In this document: in pieces, positions 1-37,643 of the stretch
Numbering within the stretch: the stretch's first letter is position 1
How the letters are laid out: every line of letters begins with the position of its first letter
Origin: Molossus alvarezi
Taxonomy: Eukaryota > Chordata > Mammalia > Chiroptera > Molossidae
Length of the DNA: 64,000 bases
Reading direction: 5' to 3'
Assembly: GCA_037176705.1 (NCBI GenBank)
Contig: CM073891.1
Location: 47,122,571-47,186,570 of the forward strand
Notes under the pieces: generated by a model
Database searches by the model: none
What the model was told of the DNA's origin: nothing
The model's input: only the letters and a program-made list of their open reading frames with translations
Position numbers and translations under genes: made by a program

Positions 1-60
1 AAGTTCTCTGTCTCCTTGAATCATTTTTCTATTCTACTTTACTCAAAAACTATTATTCTT

Positions 61-300
61 TTTTTTTTTTTTTTATTCTCACCTGAGGACATTTTTCCAT
101 TTTTTGTTCAGATGAAGTGTGAGGGAGAAAGAGAGAGAAACATTGACGTGAAAGGGACACATCGAGTGGTTGCCACCACACGACCCAACCAGGGCCGGGG
201 ACAAACTGCAACTGAGGTACGTGCCCGTAGAGGGAACCAAACCCAGGTCTCTCTGGACCACAGGCTGGCACTCTAACCCCTTAGCCAAACTGGCCAGGGC
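61..300 (-). mobile_element. Ves-type SINE
   Basis: Minus-strand copy with a T-run at its low-coordinate end (the A-tail), then the GTCCTCAGGTGAG-type 3' module, a GA-rich (CT) segment, and the tRNA-like head ending in the GCCCTGGCCAG motif near 300. Flanks share an imperfect duplication (TATTATTCT against TGTTATTCT). Confidence 0.85.
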
Positions 301-389
301 AAGAATGTTATTCTAATTTAAGGTATTTTATTTTATGTGGGAGACTTTTATTCCTTGCCCCATCATACTTTTCTAAAAGATTTTTATAT

Positions 390-752
390 TTATTTATTTA
401 TTTTTTTTGTTACAGATATTTTACCTTTTTACCCCATTGGCACCCCCACCCTACCCCCCCTCCACCCTTTCCCCGGCTTAGTTGTCCATGTCCATTGGTC
501 ATGCATACATGCATATAAGTTCTGTGGTTTATCTCTTCCCACCCCCCCACCCCCCATCCCCTCTTCTGAGGGATGTCAGTCTGTGCCCTACTTCCATGTG
601 TCTGGGTCTACTGTATTCCTCAGACTGTTATGTTCATTATATTCCGTATATAAGTGAGATCATGTGGTATTTGTCTTTTTCTGCTTGGCTTCTTTCACTT
701 AGGATAATACTTTCCAGGTCCCTCCATGTCGTCTCAAAGGATAAGAGATCTT
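390..752 (-). mobile_element. L1 3' end, 5'-truncated
   Basis: Antisense L1 3' UTR and end of ORF2. It resembles the 3' end of the L1 copies at 52700 and 56740. The A-tail reads as T-rich DNA at 390-412. A 16-bp TSD, TAAAAGATTTTTATAT, flanks it at 374-389 and 753-768, so it is a complete short insertion. Confidence 0.85.
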
Positions 753-840
753 TAAAAGATTTTTATATATTAAAATTAATATTTTTAAATTTATTATGAC
801 CACAAAATTCTAAAAGATGAATTCACACTTTCACTAAGCA

Positions 841-860
841 CACACACACACACACACACA
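841..860. repeat. (CA)n run
   Basis: Ten CA units in HGF intron 7. Confidence 0.9.
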
Positions 861-1730
861 TGATAAAGTAATACAATTATTGTTAGTACATAAATGATAA
901 ACAGCATGTATAGTATTTTCAAAGTTCTCTTTGTTTAGTATTGCTAAGGTTTTAACACCCCAGGACAATGAACCACATTAAAATTCAGGAAGGATGGGCG
1001 GTGTGACTTTTTCATTATAGGAGTAAAGGGTGGTTGTGAATAGGAAGGTAGGTGTTGAATTTGACTAATTCCTTAGGAACACATGCATCTCAAGTAGAAG
1101 GTCTTGGGAAAGAATTCATATGGAAGCAGAGGAGTTGGAATTTGAGTTTTTTAACCTATCCATGCCTACAGACCTTAGGAGAGTCAATTTGGAGTTTACT
1201 CTTCTAGATCATAAATCAGATAAGACCACTCTCCTTTCTTTTTCAGTGTTTCTCGTGGGAAATAGATGGGCCACTTCAGGATCCTACTTGATCTGCCTCC
1301 CGTCACTCTTATTTTTTCATCTTCTTCCATGACTCTCTTTCAGCCCATCCCTACCCGTACCATCCTAACTGAATACTGCAGTGCTGTCCCACCCACCCGT
1401 GACTCTACACGTTTCCTCACTGGCCCAATCACAGCCATTCTGTGGATATGAAATAAGACGTGCTGATAAATGGAAAACACCTTTCTATACTGTTAAATAA
1501 ATGGTGGCAATTATGATTATCTAATACAGATATACAATGAAACAAGAGTTTAAAAGCTTGAAAGAATAATTGATATAATCAACTCTATTTTTTCTTCAAA
1601 CATATTGAAAACTCAGAATGAATTTAAGCAACTGGGACTGAGAGATCACCAGAAAACTTGCCCAAGAATCAAATACTACAAATAAAAAGTGATAAACAAT
1701 AGTCTGTTACATCCACTGCATGTAAACATG

Positions 1731-2600
1731 TGTATGGGATACAGAATGCAATTATGGCCCCTGAAATTCCCACCCACTGGTGTACATTCTGTATAACTCC
1801 CTCCTCTTGGGTGTGGGTGTGAACATCATGGGAGGGTCACTCCTGAGATTGGCTTATTAGCTTCTATTAGCTTCATAAAAAGTAAGAGAATATGCAGATG
1901 TAGTTAAAGTCTCTAATCAGTTGACTTTACGTTAATTAAAGGAATACTACCTTAGATGAACCTTTCTTAATCAAGCAAACTCTTTATTTTTATTTATTTA
2001 TTTTTTCTTTATTGATTTTAGAGAGAGAGAAAGGGAGAGGGAAAGAGAGATAGAAACATCGATGAGAGAGAAAATTGATTGGCTGCCTTCTGCATGCCAT
2101 CCACTGGGGATTTGGCCCCCAACCTGAGCATCTAACCTGGCCGGGAATCAAACCGGCAACCTCTTGCTGCATGGGTCAATGCTCAACCACTGAGCCACAC
2201 CGGCCAAGCCCAAGCAAGCTCTTTAAAAGAAGCTGTAGTTGTCAGAGCCTCAAAGTACCAGAAAGCTATCCTGTTAACTTTGAAGAAGTAAGCTGATATA
2301 CTGTGCAGAGGGTGATATGGCAGGAAACAATAGGCATTCTCTAGGAGCTGAAGACTTCAGCCCTACAACCACAAGAAACTAAATTCTGCCAAAGACCAGT
2401 GAACTTGAAATGGAACCCTGAGTCTTAGATGAGACTGTAGTTCTGGAAGGCACCTGGATCACAGCCTTGTGCAATCCTAAGCAGAGAACCTGAGTCATGC
2501 CTGGACTACTGACCGACAGAAGCTATGAGATAATAAATATGTACTGTTTTAAGCCACTAATTTTTTTTGCAATTTGTTATGCACCTGAAAACTAATACAC
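1731..2600 (+). mobile_element. MaLR/MLT-like LTR, interrupted
   Basis: Old LTR-like sequence ending in GATAATAAATATGTACTG, TTTTAAGCCACTAA and AACTAATACACA, the usual 3' end of mammalian ERVL-MaLR LTRs. A SINE at 1987-2210 splits it. The exact family is not determined. Confidence 0.6.
1987..2210 (-). mobile_element. Ves-type SINE in an LTR
   Basis: Minus-strand copy with a T-rich tail, ATTGATTTTAGAGAGAG, and a head ending in CCACACCGGCCAAGCC. The TSD is CAAGCAAACTCTTTA (1972-1986) against CAAGCAAGCTCTTTA (2211-2225). Confidence 0.88.
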
Positions 2601-4451
2601 AATTGAAACTACCACCAACTTTATTGGTTTTGCATTCTATGCTTTATTAATATCAAAGTCAAAATATTTGAAAGGATATCCATAAAACATTATGTCATAC
2701 ATTCCAGAATTCCAAAATGTCAACTTTTATTCATTTTAATAAAAGTGTAGACTCTCTATGTAATTTTGTAAACTAAAAGCTCCCTATAATAAATTATTTC
2801 TAAAATATTTCCAAAGCTCAAAAAATTATTTTAATTTTAACTCTGTAGGTTTGACTCACAAGTTCTACCATCTTCTTAGAATTAACATCCAATAAATACC
2901 ACTTTCTGTTGAACAAAGCTGTCAGAATTATTGCACGTTATTTGCATAATGAGTTAACTCTTCCTTGGGCAGAAAAGAAAGAATATTTATCAAATACTTA
3001 GGAAATGTTATACTCATTCTACCTCTTTCCTCTCCCAGTGTTTTTTTAAAATAATCAAAGATTGGTTGAAAATGAAGAGGAGAGCAACATTTGAATATTT
3101 TTGGGGTGTGTGTGTGTGTGTGTGTCAAAGGCAAATGTGCAGGTGTGTGCGTGTGTATTTACACTGGTCTTGTACCAGAGACGATTTATAAGAGTACCTA
3201 AAACACATTAAAGAAAAGTGGATGGAAAACAGTTGTTTTATTATACCTAACAGGTCTAGAATGATGGAAAGAATAACAAGATTTTAAAAGTCAACAAGTG
3301 GAACTAATTCAATCTGTACAGAGAAACACTGTCACTGGAGTTGTCTTTTATTTTAAAGGACCAAACAGATGATTCAATTTCCTTGGAACATTGTGTGCAC
3401 ATTGAGAGCCTTCCAGATCTGCAGTTATTTCACAAATGCCAGACACGTCCCCTTTCAATGGGCTTTGAATCGTCCAAAACACTTCCTTTTATTAGCAGGT
3501 CTAAGTGAACAGAGATTTACCTTGGCAGTATCATACTGTGGATAACACCAAATTAAGTTTGTTCAAAGGAACATCCCCATCCTCTTTATAATATCAAGCC
3601 AATTTATAACATTATTACACCTTACTAAATTTATGCAATTCTACTAGTCTTAAAGCCTTTTAGAATTCAGTTGAAAAATAAGACCTGTACTCATAGATAC
3701 AAAAGCATGTCTATATCTAATTATTGTCCATTAGTACTGTTTGAGAAAAGAGTAAAATTATGTGAGTTAACCATGGAGGAGAGGACCAAGCATATAGATT
3801 TAAAGGGATACAACGAAGCAAGTGAGAAAAACTTTTTATCATAAATTCAGATAGTGTGTAAAGGACAGTATACAGAAAAGAATTGTAGGACTGCTAAGAG
3901 GTTGAAACAGAATGCATGTACAAGGACAGCCACATGGACAAGGGATCAGCTCCTAGAGATTAAAGATGTCTGACAGTCTTCTACCAGACTTATTCTTCAT
4001 CACTGCATCTTGTCACTCACCAGAAGAGGTTCCCAGTGAGCTGACAGCCAGTGTTATGTCTGGGGAGGAAAAGTAGGGGAAGGATACTGGTTTGGAAGGT
4101 AAGAATCTAAGGTCCCAGTTTTTACACCCTAATGACGTTACAATATCTCATATAATCTCGGATCGATATTTATCCCTTTCTTTGGATTTTTTGTTTGTTT
4201 GTTTTTCTTGATAATATGAGTATGCCAGGCCTTTTAATAAGTATAACTATTTTGTGTGTATGTGCACTTGTGTATTTATCTCTTTCAAAATGATGGCTTG
4301 GGTAGGATTATGTAACACATTTTTAAAATATTAAAACCTATACACATTAAAGCATCAAGTAAAACAGTTGTTAACCTGTCTCACTAATAATCACCTGCTT
4401 CGATCCAATCTGTGAGAGGAAAAGGAAGCAATAAATTTGACTCTAACTTAC

Positions 4452-29635
<25,184 letters not shown>

Positions 29636-29703
29636 GGTGGTGGACGCTGGCGGATCCCACTGGCGGAGATGCCTGGGTGAAAGAATCCTGTTCCGACTCA
29701 GTG

Positions 29704-29740
29704 CCTAAAAGAGCCAGTCGGCTCTGAGCGGCTTTTTATT
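29704..29740 (-). promoter_or_regulatory. HGF: HGF core promoter, TATA-like box
   Basis: On the minus strand AATAAAAAG lies at 29740-29732, about 100 nt upstream of the ATG. It is followed by CAGAGCCGACTGGCTCTTTT, which matches the start of the HGF 5' UTR as I recall it. The start site is inferred at roughly 29704-29712, 25-30 nt below the TATA-like box. No CpG island surrounds it. Confidence 0.7.
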
Positions 29741-29829
29741 GCGATGAGCTAAATTTGTTGTGTGATTAACTGGAAAGATCTAGGTCTGAACTCCCTCTTA
29801 CGGTAAGAAACTGTTTAACAACAGCCCTT

Positions 29830-29930
29830 TACTCTCTTCCACCCCCTCCTTTCCTCACTACCCCTCCAACAACACCAAACAGATCTCAGCCCCCCCACCC
29901 CACCCCCTCCACCCTCCAACTCTGCTGAGG
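29830..29930. promoter_or_regulatory. C-rich CACCC cluster upstream of HGF promoter
   Basis: A run of C-rich CACCC/CCCTCC motifs on the plus strand lies 90-190 bp upstream of the inferred HGF start site. Sp/KLF binding is possible from motif content alone; nothing else supports it. Confidence 0.35.
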
Positions 29931-30630
29931 AAAGAAACTTACAAAGAAAAGGTCACCTGGCCTGGGGCCAGCTTCAGTTTGGAAGTTCGAGCTCCAGATC
30001 CCAGTGGCTCCTATCCGAGTCGGGAAGGGAGGAGCAAGGCTCAGCCCAATAGCTAAATCAAGGCACCGGCCCGAGGACCAATTCGCTAAATTTAAACAGA
30101 AAAATACGTGTTTACATATCTATTTGGGAAAAGAGGAAGGGGAAGCAGCATAAGAAGAAAGCAAAGAGCTGCTTTTTAGTCAAATGTGCCTTAGCTCCTG
30201 ATCTGTCTAGTTTCACTGCTAGAGCAATCTAGGTATTCAAAACACTGACACAAGTTCCCTCGGGTGTGAGCGACAGACTGGGAGCAGGGGACAGGCAGGG
30301 GGCAGAGCGCTGGCAGGTCCAGCCCAGGTAGAAAGAAGTTAGGTAAGAAAAGGGCGAGGTACTGCTTGGCCAAAACAAATAAACAAGCAAAACAAACGCA
30401 CTCACGATGTCAGGTAGGAAAATTGCCCTTGTCCAAAAGGCTCAGAGCCGGTAAGTTTTTTCAGTAGCTGAGCTGAGCTCCCCCAGTCACCACAGATGTA
30501 CTCAAAGTGCATAAAGGAAACTTATCTGATCTGGGGTCTGACGAAATCTGTCATGTCTCAAAATGTCTAAGAGATTGGAATTATCTACTGCCTGTTCTTC
30601 ACAGATAAGTGTAGAATGGACTATGTCCTT

Positions 30631-30633
<3 letters not shown>

Positions 30634-30663
<30 letters not shown>
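30634..30663. repeat. (CA)n microsatellite
   Basis: Uninterrupted CA dinucleotides for about 30 bp, about 0.9 kb upstream of the HGF start site. Confidence 0.95.
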
Positions 30664-30666
<3 letters not shown>

Positions 30667-31577
30667 CCATACATATGTCTATATGATGTGTGCACCTTTA
30701 AAGATTTTCTCTGGAAATCTCTCAAGCTCTTTCAATACAGGAGTGATGAATGGACCTCTCTTCTTAAACTCTACCCCCCTGCATTCATCCACCAGCCTCC
30801 CAAAATCTAAGTGAGGGATGAAGAGCTTTGGAGGTAGAGAGTAAGGGGGAGAGGGACACCACGCATGGCTGTAGAATCTTTGTAAAAGCATTGCCCAGAC
30901 TTCCCATTTTATTGAGAGGATTTGTCTTTGCATTACTCTGATTACTTTGGGCAAGCATTGCTTTATTTTTTTAATGTATTGGTGGGGGTGCTAGTTGCCA
31001 CGTTTGTCTCTGACACGAATACACATGGGGACCAGTGTCTTGGTCAACAGAGGAAGGGAAAATGGGTATACTGTGAGAATGACTCTGGAGCAGCATGCTG
31101 CTGTACAGATGAAGTTGTGGGCAAGCCACCCACAGAGTAGCCTTCCCTCCATGTACAGCTCTCATTTCTCCTTTGCTCCGCTCATCCTCACCTCCAGAGA
31201 AATACCTGAGGTTTCAGGATAGCTAGAGAAGCTGGGGATTAAGAAAACTACTTTGAGGAATCCACTTTATATCACCTTTATATTGTTAACTTTTCTGTTT
31301 GATCATTTTTTTCCTTATAAAAACAAAACCAATCCAACTTAAAAGTCATCCGCTGCCCTCTCCCTGGTGTCCCAAGTATCCATCTACTTTCCTTTGACTT
31401 TCTATTATAGTTCTGGGAAAATCTTAATTTTAGTGCATTGCCTGACCACAATCTTGAATTTTCCCACAGCATCTCTTGGGCTTTATTAGGGATTCAAACT
31501 CCTTTTAAAGTAGCTAGATTTTTTTTTTTTTGTAAGCACATTCTTGTAGGTAAGAAATGAAGAACAGTTTTTCTGCG

Positions 31578-31593
31578 CTCTCTCTCTCTCTCA

Positions 31594-31639
<46 letters not shown>
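31578..31639. repeat. (CT)n(CA)n compound repeat
   Basis: CT dinucleotides with one interruption pass directly into CA dinucleotides. Confidence 0.95.
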
Positions 31640-31722
31640 AAGCAGTATCAGAGCTGTAAGTATTATTTTCATTATTATTACAGGCTTGGGGCAAAATACA
31701 TCCTAGATAAGAGATTATTTAA

Positions 31723-31936
31723 GCCTGGCCGATGTGGCTCAGTGGTTGAGCATCGACCCATGCACCAAGAGGTTGCCTGTTCGATTCCCTGTCAGAGCAC
31801 ATGTTGTGGGCCTGATTCCCAGTGTGGGGCATGCAAAAGGCAACCAGTCGATGTCCTCTCTCATCGATGTTTCTATCTCTCTCTCCCCCTCTCCCTTCCT
31901 CTCTCTCTAAAACCAATAAAGAAAAAAAAATTTTTT
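31723..31936 (+). mobile_element. Ves-type SINE
   Basis: Plus-strand copy with GATGTGGCTCAGTGGTTGAG (A box), GTTCGATTCCC (B box), CATCGATGTTTC and a CCAATAAAG tail. TSD TAAGAGATTATTTAA at 31708-31722 and 31937-31951. Confidence 0.93.
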
Positions 31937-31984
31937 TAAGAGATTATTTAATAGGTCACACATTTTCACAATTTTTTATTGCCA

Positions 31985-32560
31985 CGTTGTTGGTGGCAGG
32001 GACAATGGCGCCAGGTGTTAGACCAGTGGAGTCAGACCAGACTTGGGTTCAGCAACCTCAGTACTTGAGTTCTGGCTAGGAAAGAATTCAGAGCCAAGAC
32101 TCAAATAATAAGAGAATATTTATTTAGAAAATTACTGAAGTAGAAGTAATTCATAGAAGAAATGTGCTTGGGAGACAAGTTATAGAGGCAAAGGAAGGGG
32201 CCTTGGGGCTTAGAAGTGAGGAAGGTAAAGGTGATGTGCCTGGGGGCATGGGGAGGGGAAGAGAAAGGACTGGGCATGCTCCTGGGAGGGAGAACATGTT
32301 GGGTCCTTTGTCTGAAGAGTTTTACGATTTTAGGGGCTCAGAGTCTCTTCTGTAGCCGCTTCCTGCTGAAGAGGACTGATATTTTTCTTCAGAGGCAAGA
32401 GATCTTACTCTCTGTCAGTGGGACGATGAGGCCTGGACAGAGAAGAAGGTGGCAATGGTGTCCAGACGTGGTGTTCCCTGAGTATGGGTAGGGCTTGTAA
32501 CCTGGGAAGATACACTGTGTTCCAGATCTTAGTATTATTGGGGCAAATCTAGAATGACAA
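31985..32560 (-). mobile_element. Possible degenerate LTR
   Basis: On the minus strand ATAAATATTCTC is followed by a GAATTCTTTCC segment, like the end of retroviral LTRs. No TSD was found and the family is unknown, so it is tentative. Confidence 0.3.
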
Positions 32561-32921
32561 GAATCATGGCAAATGATCTGAGGAAAGGAAAAAGTTTTAG
32601 TTCTAATTCAAAAGATGGGACAAAACAAAATATCAATTGGGAGGATTGTAGTCAAATATTTAAGAAAATTAGAAATATTCAGGGTCCAGTTCAATTCATA
32701 GGTAAAAAATAAAACTTTGAAGACAATTAATTGAATTAGAGTCTAATATTCACACCTGTGTATTATAGTCTATTGAAACACAATGTTTCCCTAAAATCAC
32801 CCTTATTTTTCATCAAAGAGCCAAATTAACACTAATTTATTTACTGTATTAAGTCTAGTTCCAATTTGGCCTAATTATTTGCATAGACACAAGAAGAGCA
32901 ATGGATCATATAGGCCCTTTT

Positions 32922-33145
32922 TTGTTATTTGTGGGTTTTTTTAATGTTTTTTGTTTAGATAGAGTGAGAGGGAGAAAGAGAGAGAAACATCGATGTGAAG
33001 GGACATATCGAGTGGTTGCCACCGTACGACCAACCAGGGCCAGAGACAAACTGCAACCGAGGTACGTTCCCTCAGAGGGAACCGAACCCTGGTCTCTCTG
33101 GACCATAGGCCGATGCTCCAACCGCTGAGGCAAACCGGCCAGGGC
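32922..33145 (-). mobile_element. Ves-type SINE
   Basis: Minus-strand copy lacking the GTCCTCGGGTGAGG module. TSD CATATAGGCCCTTTT (32907-32921) against CATATAGGCTCTTTT (33146-33160). Confidence 0.9.
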
Positions 33146-33542
33146 CATATAGGCTCTTTTAAATCTGTTTTGATGAAATCTCCTTATTGAGCTTGTTAGC
33201 CCTTCAGGGCCAAGAAGCCCAGCCACATAGTTGCATCAGGTTTGCCTGCAATACCTATAGACAGGGGTGAATTTCTCAGGTTCTTGAGGTTCTCAAAAAT
33301 GTCTTGAGGTTCCTTTTATCCATCTCTCAGGAAAACAACCTTAGGTCCTTACCTGAAAAGACTGCCATGAGTTGTAAGATCAAGCAAGTTACCAGACCAT
33401 TTATCTAAGGAGCTTTTATTGTCTTCAATCTTCAATCCTTAAGTCTTTCTGGTGACATCCAGAATCCAGGCATGTCTCCTTCATACATGACATTCCAGCC
33501 AAAGTCTTGGTTAATAAAATCACAATTGAAAACTGGTCTTAT

Positions 33543-33778
33543 GCCCTGGCCAGTTTGGCTCAGCGGTTAGAGTGTCGGCCTGCGGTCCTGAGGGACCCGG
33601 GTTCGGTTCTCGCTAAGGGCATGTACCTCGGTTGCAGTTTGTCCCCGGCCCTGGTCGGTTGTGCAGGTGGCAGCCACTCAATGTGTTCCTTTCACATCGA
33701 TGTTTCTCTCTCTCTCCCTCCCACTCTACCTGAACAAAAAATGGAAAAATGTCCTCGGGTGAGGATAAAAAAAAAAAA
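33543..33778 (+). mobile_element. Ves-type SINE
   Basis: Full-length copy, GCCCTGGCCAGTTTGGCTCA through GTCCTCGGGTGAGGATAA and an A-tail. Perfect TSD GAAAACTGGTCTTAT at 33528-33542 and 33779-33793. Confidence 0.95.
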
Positions 33779-34593
33779 GAAAACTGGTCTTATTGAATTC
33801 ATGCAAAGAAATGTATTGCCATGAGTCATTCTTTAAGAAGTGCCAAAATCTGGAAGGATCAGGTAGGGAGAAAAATATATAATTTACCAAATTGCTTTAA
33901 AAAAATAATCTCCTTATATCTGAAAAGCAAGAGAAAAACTTTTGTCCTTTTAACAAAGTAGAAAAGAACTAAACTAACTCTATATTAGCTTACTTTTGAT
34001 CTTTAAATTAATTTAGTTGACTAAATTTATTATTCATCTTACTTATATAATTTCCTTTTAAGATTTTTCTTCACAAACCTTTCTACAACTTTCACAAATC
34101 TTCTTACCCATTCAGAAATAACCAGCTTTAGAACAATTTATTTTCTTTTCCTTCAAAAAAGATCTCTATACATGTACCTTATACCTTCTGTCAACAAAAC
34201 CATACAATTGCCTTCAAATGAATTAGAATTCTTAACTCTTAGAAACCTTAATTTTTAGTGACAACCAAAAAATAAGCAATTAGCACTTTTCAGATTGGCA
34301 AATACATTTCATAACTTATAGAAACATAGGCTCTTCATTGGAAAACATGAGCACACTTTTAAAAGACATATTTCTGATAAAGTATGACATTTATTAATAG
34401 CTCCAAATCTATTTTCTAGCTTTTTGTAATGAAAGGCCAAAAGTAGGGTGAACTTAATACTTGTCTAGCAATCAATATTTAGCTGAAATAAGTTAATTTG
34501 ATCTGCCTAGATTGCTGAGTTGTTGTTTTGTTTTGATTTTTTCCTTTCAACAAGGATTACCTCCCAGAAACTTGCATATTAAGAGAGAGTTCA

Positions 34594-34808
34594 GCCATGG
34601 CCAGTGTAGCTCAGTTGGTTGGGCATTGTCCCATACACAAAACATTGCCAGTTCCATTCCAGGTCAGGGCACATGCCCAGGTTGCAGGCTCAAACCCCAG
34701 TAGGAGCTGTGTACGAGACAACTAATCAATCAATGTTCACTCTCACATCAATGTTTCTTTCTCTCTCCCTTCATCTCTCTCTAAAAATCAATAAAAATAT
34801 ATTTTTTA
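34594..34808 (+). mobile_element. Ves-type SINE, older
   Basis: Diverged copy: CCAGTGTAGCTCAGTTGG, GTTCCATTCC, CACATCAATGTTTC and an ATCAATAAAAATAT tail. Imperfect TSD AAGAGAGAGTTCA against AGAGAGATAGTTCA. Confidence 0.85.
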
Positions 34809-35117
34809 AAGAGAGATAGTTCAGATAAGAATTCTTAAAAAGATCAGGTATTTGCCTTTCAAAGTTACAGCAAAAGAAATCTAAGCTCCTCCTTTGTTTT
34901 TTATAAAACAAATTATCTATATGCCTTTTGAGCTTAATAGAGAAAATTTTGGGAAGGTAAAAAGATTTAGTGGGCTTTGATGTTCTGAAGCCCTATCTCT
35001 GGCCCTGTAAAGACTTTATTTGTAAAACAAGGACAGTTGTTTTTAGTACCTCAAGAATTGGGTTGCCACCCAAATGTTGGTAAAAAGTGACAAATTTATT
35101 CACCCACTTTTGGAAGT

Positions 35118-35132
35118 GTGTGTGTGTGTATA

Positions 35133-35181
<49 letters not shown>
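35118..35181. repeat. (GT)n microsatellite
   Basis: GT dinucleotides with two interruptions over about 64 bp. Confidence 0.95.
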
Positions 35182-35183
<2 letters not shown>

Positions 35184-35559
35184 CCATCTGGGTATATTTT
35201 TTTCCAGGCTCTGTAGCAATTACAGAGAGGTCTAGTTTACCAGTAGTGTATACCTGAGGTCATTTCTGGGGGCCATAAAGGCTTGCATGTATGGAAAAGA
35301 CACATTGATCTAAAAATGCCTCGTCCTCTGTCAATTTCCCTTAGGAGTGGCAAAACAGGTCATTATAATAGTGAGGATTGTAACCCACCTTACCATTCTT
35401 TTGACACCGTTTTGGTAAATGCTGACTCTCTGACTAATATGTAGCTTGTAAATAAACAGCATGTTTGAATAAAAATCTTAGGAACTAACTTTAGAAGATA
35501 CAGACTCCTACCTTCAGTCATCCCAATTCCTGGAGGTTTGCTGACCTTCAACCACAGAA

Positions 35560-35890
35560 CTAGGATGATGTAGATCCAGGATGATGAAGACCAGGAGAGC
35601 ACACATCAGACCAGCACTTGACCAATTTCAAGATCTTTATCAGAATGGACTGTGCTGGCCTGCACATAGAGAACTTTTCAGCTTCCTGCCCTTGATTTCT
35701 TTGTTCTGCTTTCCCTCTCCCTCCTTATAACAACCTCTGCCTGCACTGAGATGTTGAGATGAGCTTTGTGACAAATTCCCCTCACCTCCTTATGTGATTA
35801 GCACTTGAATAAACTTCTTTCTTTTTTTACCAGAATCTGACTCATTAATTTGTTTTTTGTGGTGGCAGACAGCTGAACTTGGGTTCTGGT
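35560..35890 (+). mobile_element. LTR-like sequence
   Basis: AATAAA at 35818-35823 precedes a CTTTCTTTTTTTACC stretch and a GTGGTGGCAGACAGCTGAAC segment, like an LTR end. Limits and family not established. Confidence 0.35.
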
Positions 35891-35960
35891 TACAGGTCTA
35901 GCTATAAGATAGTATTAAAATTAATGGTGCCATTAACTAGCCAAACCGCTCCATTGCTCA

Positions 35961-36207
35961 TTTTTTTTTATCCTCACCTGACGATATTTTTCCATTTTTT
36001 GTTCAGACAGAGTGGGAGGTACAGAGAGAAAGAGAGAGACAGAGAAACATCGACACGAAAGGGACACCTCGAGTGGCTGCCACCCACACGACCAACCAGG
36101 GCCGGGGACAAACCGCAACCAAAGTACATGCCCTTAGCGGGAACCGAACCCGGGTCTCCCTGGACCACAGGCCGACACTCTAACCGCTGAGCTGAACCGG
36201 TCAGGAT
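35961..36207 (-). mobile_element. Ves-type SINE
   Basis: Minus-strand full-length copy with a TCCTCACCTGACG module. TSD TCCATTGCTCA at 35950-35960 and 36208-36218. Confidence 0.9.
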
Positions 36208-36469
36208 TCCATTGCTCACTTTATAGTAGGGCCAGGCTATGTTGCACCAAGGGGTTTCTACCCTGGTAACCTTCTGAATCTGGTCCATCATCTTTGTTCT
36301 GCTCGTATCTGCCTAACTGCCTACACAACATTAAATATAATAAATGCTTAAACCTATTTTGTATTATATATTTATATTTCTCTATTTTGAAGTGATAGCT
36401 AATATTTACTGAGTTGTTAGTGTATGTTAAACATTTTGCTAAATACTCTTTAAAAGATTGTCTTATTTA

Positions 36470-36675
36470 GCCAGGCTGGTGTGGCTCAGTGGATTGAGTG
36501 TCATCCCATGGTCTGAGAGATCACGACTCAATTCCCAGTCAGGGCACATGCCTGGGTTGCAGGATCGATCCTCAGTAGGGGGCACAGAGGAGGCAGCCAA
36601 TGTTATATCGATGTTTCTATTTCTCTCTCCCTTCCTCTCTCTAAAAAATTAATAAAACTTATTTTTTTAAAAAAC
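36470..36675 (+). mobile_element. Ves-type SINE
   Basis: GCCAGGCTGGTGTGGCTCAG head, ATCGATGTTTC, CT-rich end and AATAAAAC tail. TSD ATTGTCTTATTTA at 36457-36469 and 36676-36688. Confidence 0.92.
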
Positions 36676-36784
36676 ATTGTCTTATTTAATTCTTACAATA
36701 AACTTATATTACAAATTATTTATTATAATTTTTACTTACTATTTCTATTTATAATTTAATGTAAATTATTTCTATTCTTATTTT

Positions 36785-37080
36785 TTTAATTATTTATTTT
36801 TTTTCTTTTTATTGAATGTATTAGGGCAACACTGGGTAACAAAATTATACGGGTTTCAGGTGCATAATTCTACAACATACCATCTGTACACTGTATTGTG
36901 TGTCCACCATCCGAGTCAAGTCTCTGTCCGTCACCGTCTCTGTCCACTAGCCCCCCAGTGGCCTCCTCCATCTCCCACCCCCTGGCAATCACCTCGCTTG
37001 TCCTTCTCCATGAGTTTTTTCTCTCTTGTTTTTTGCTCTGCCCAAGGTCCCAAAGGAATAAAGATTCAGGTGTGAGATTT
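36785..37080 (-). mobile_element. L1 3' end fragment, older
   Basis: Antisense L1 3' UTR type: TTTTTATTGAATGTATTAGG, then AAAATTATACGGGTTTCAGG and a C-rich block. No clear TSD. Confidence 0.6.
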
Positions 37081-37471
37081 AAACAAAGTTGGTTACTCCC
37101 AATAAGATATGGTAAATTTCTGTAAATCCCATGAGCAAAACCACATCTTTTGTTCAAGATTATAATCACCAAAATTAGCCTAAGACAGAACATATAGGAG
37201 ATGCTCAATAATAATTTATAAAATAAGCCAATATATAAGTAATTTAAAATCTCTCAAAATGATAATAAAATATATAAATGAAATAAATTATTAATTATGC
37301 TATTACTATACTTTGTCTTGATAACACATTCTTTGTTTTTTCTAAATTATGTTTGATCCATCCACTGCTATTACTTTTATACTCTTTAGGTGTTAAATTG
37401 TTTTTATAAATCCTCCAAAATTGGAATTTTTTGGTAAAACAGAAAATTTTGTAAGAATACTTTTTAAAATC

Positions 37472-37643
37472 CTCACCCAAGGATATGTTTATTGATTTTA
37501 GAGAGAGGAAGGAGGAGAAAGAGAGAGAGAAACATTAATCCGTTGCTTCGCACACGTAAGTATGTGTCCTTTAATGGGAAACAATCTAGCAACCTTTTGG
37601 TATATGAACAATGCTCCAACCAGCCGAGCCAGCCAGCCAGGCA
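37472..37643 (-). mobile_element. Ves-type SINE, degraded
   Basis: TCCTCACCCAAGGATA, TTATTGATTTTAGAGAGAGG and a damaged tRNA-like head near 37620. Old, without clear TSD. Confidence 0.7.

Larger units (their letters stand above)
1..4451 (-). other. HGF: HGF intron 7, first 4.45 kb
   Basis: Non-coding. It holds a SINE at 61-300, an L1 3' end at 390-752, a CA run at 841-860, a MaLR-like LTR (1731-2600) split by a SINE, and a GT run near 3105-3124. The stretch 2610-4380 is AT-rich and I see no recognisable element in it. HGF exon 8 was looked for on the minus strand and not seen. Confidence 0.8.
29741..31707. other. HGF 5' flank
   Basis: No gene. It has the C-rich cluster, a CA microsatellite at 30634-30663 and a CT/CA compound repeat at 31578-31639. 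A run of six A on the HGF strand (30461-30456) lies about 750 bp upstream of the inferred start site. No transposon recognised before 31723. Confidence 0.7.

Noticed and set aside
1..4383. Search for HGF exon 8
   Set aside because: No minus-strand sequence resembling the expected kringle 3 start was seen, so intron 7 is taken to continue past the window edge.
31578..31639. Tandem short repeats as a CRISPR-like or regulatory array
   Set aside because: They are plain CT/CA dinucleotide repeats; no spacer structure exists anywhere in the window.
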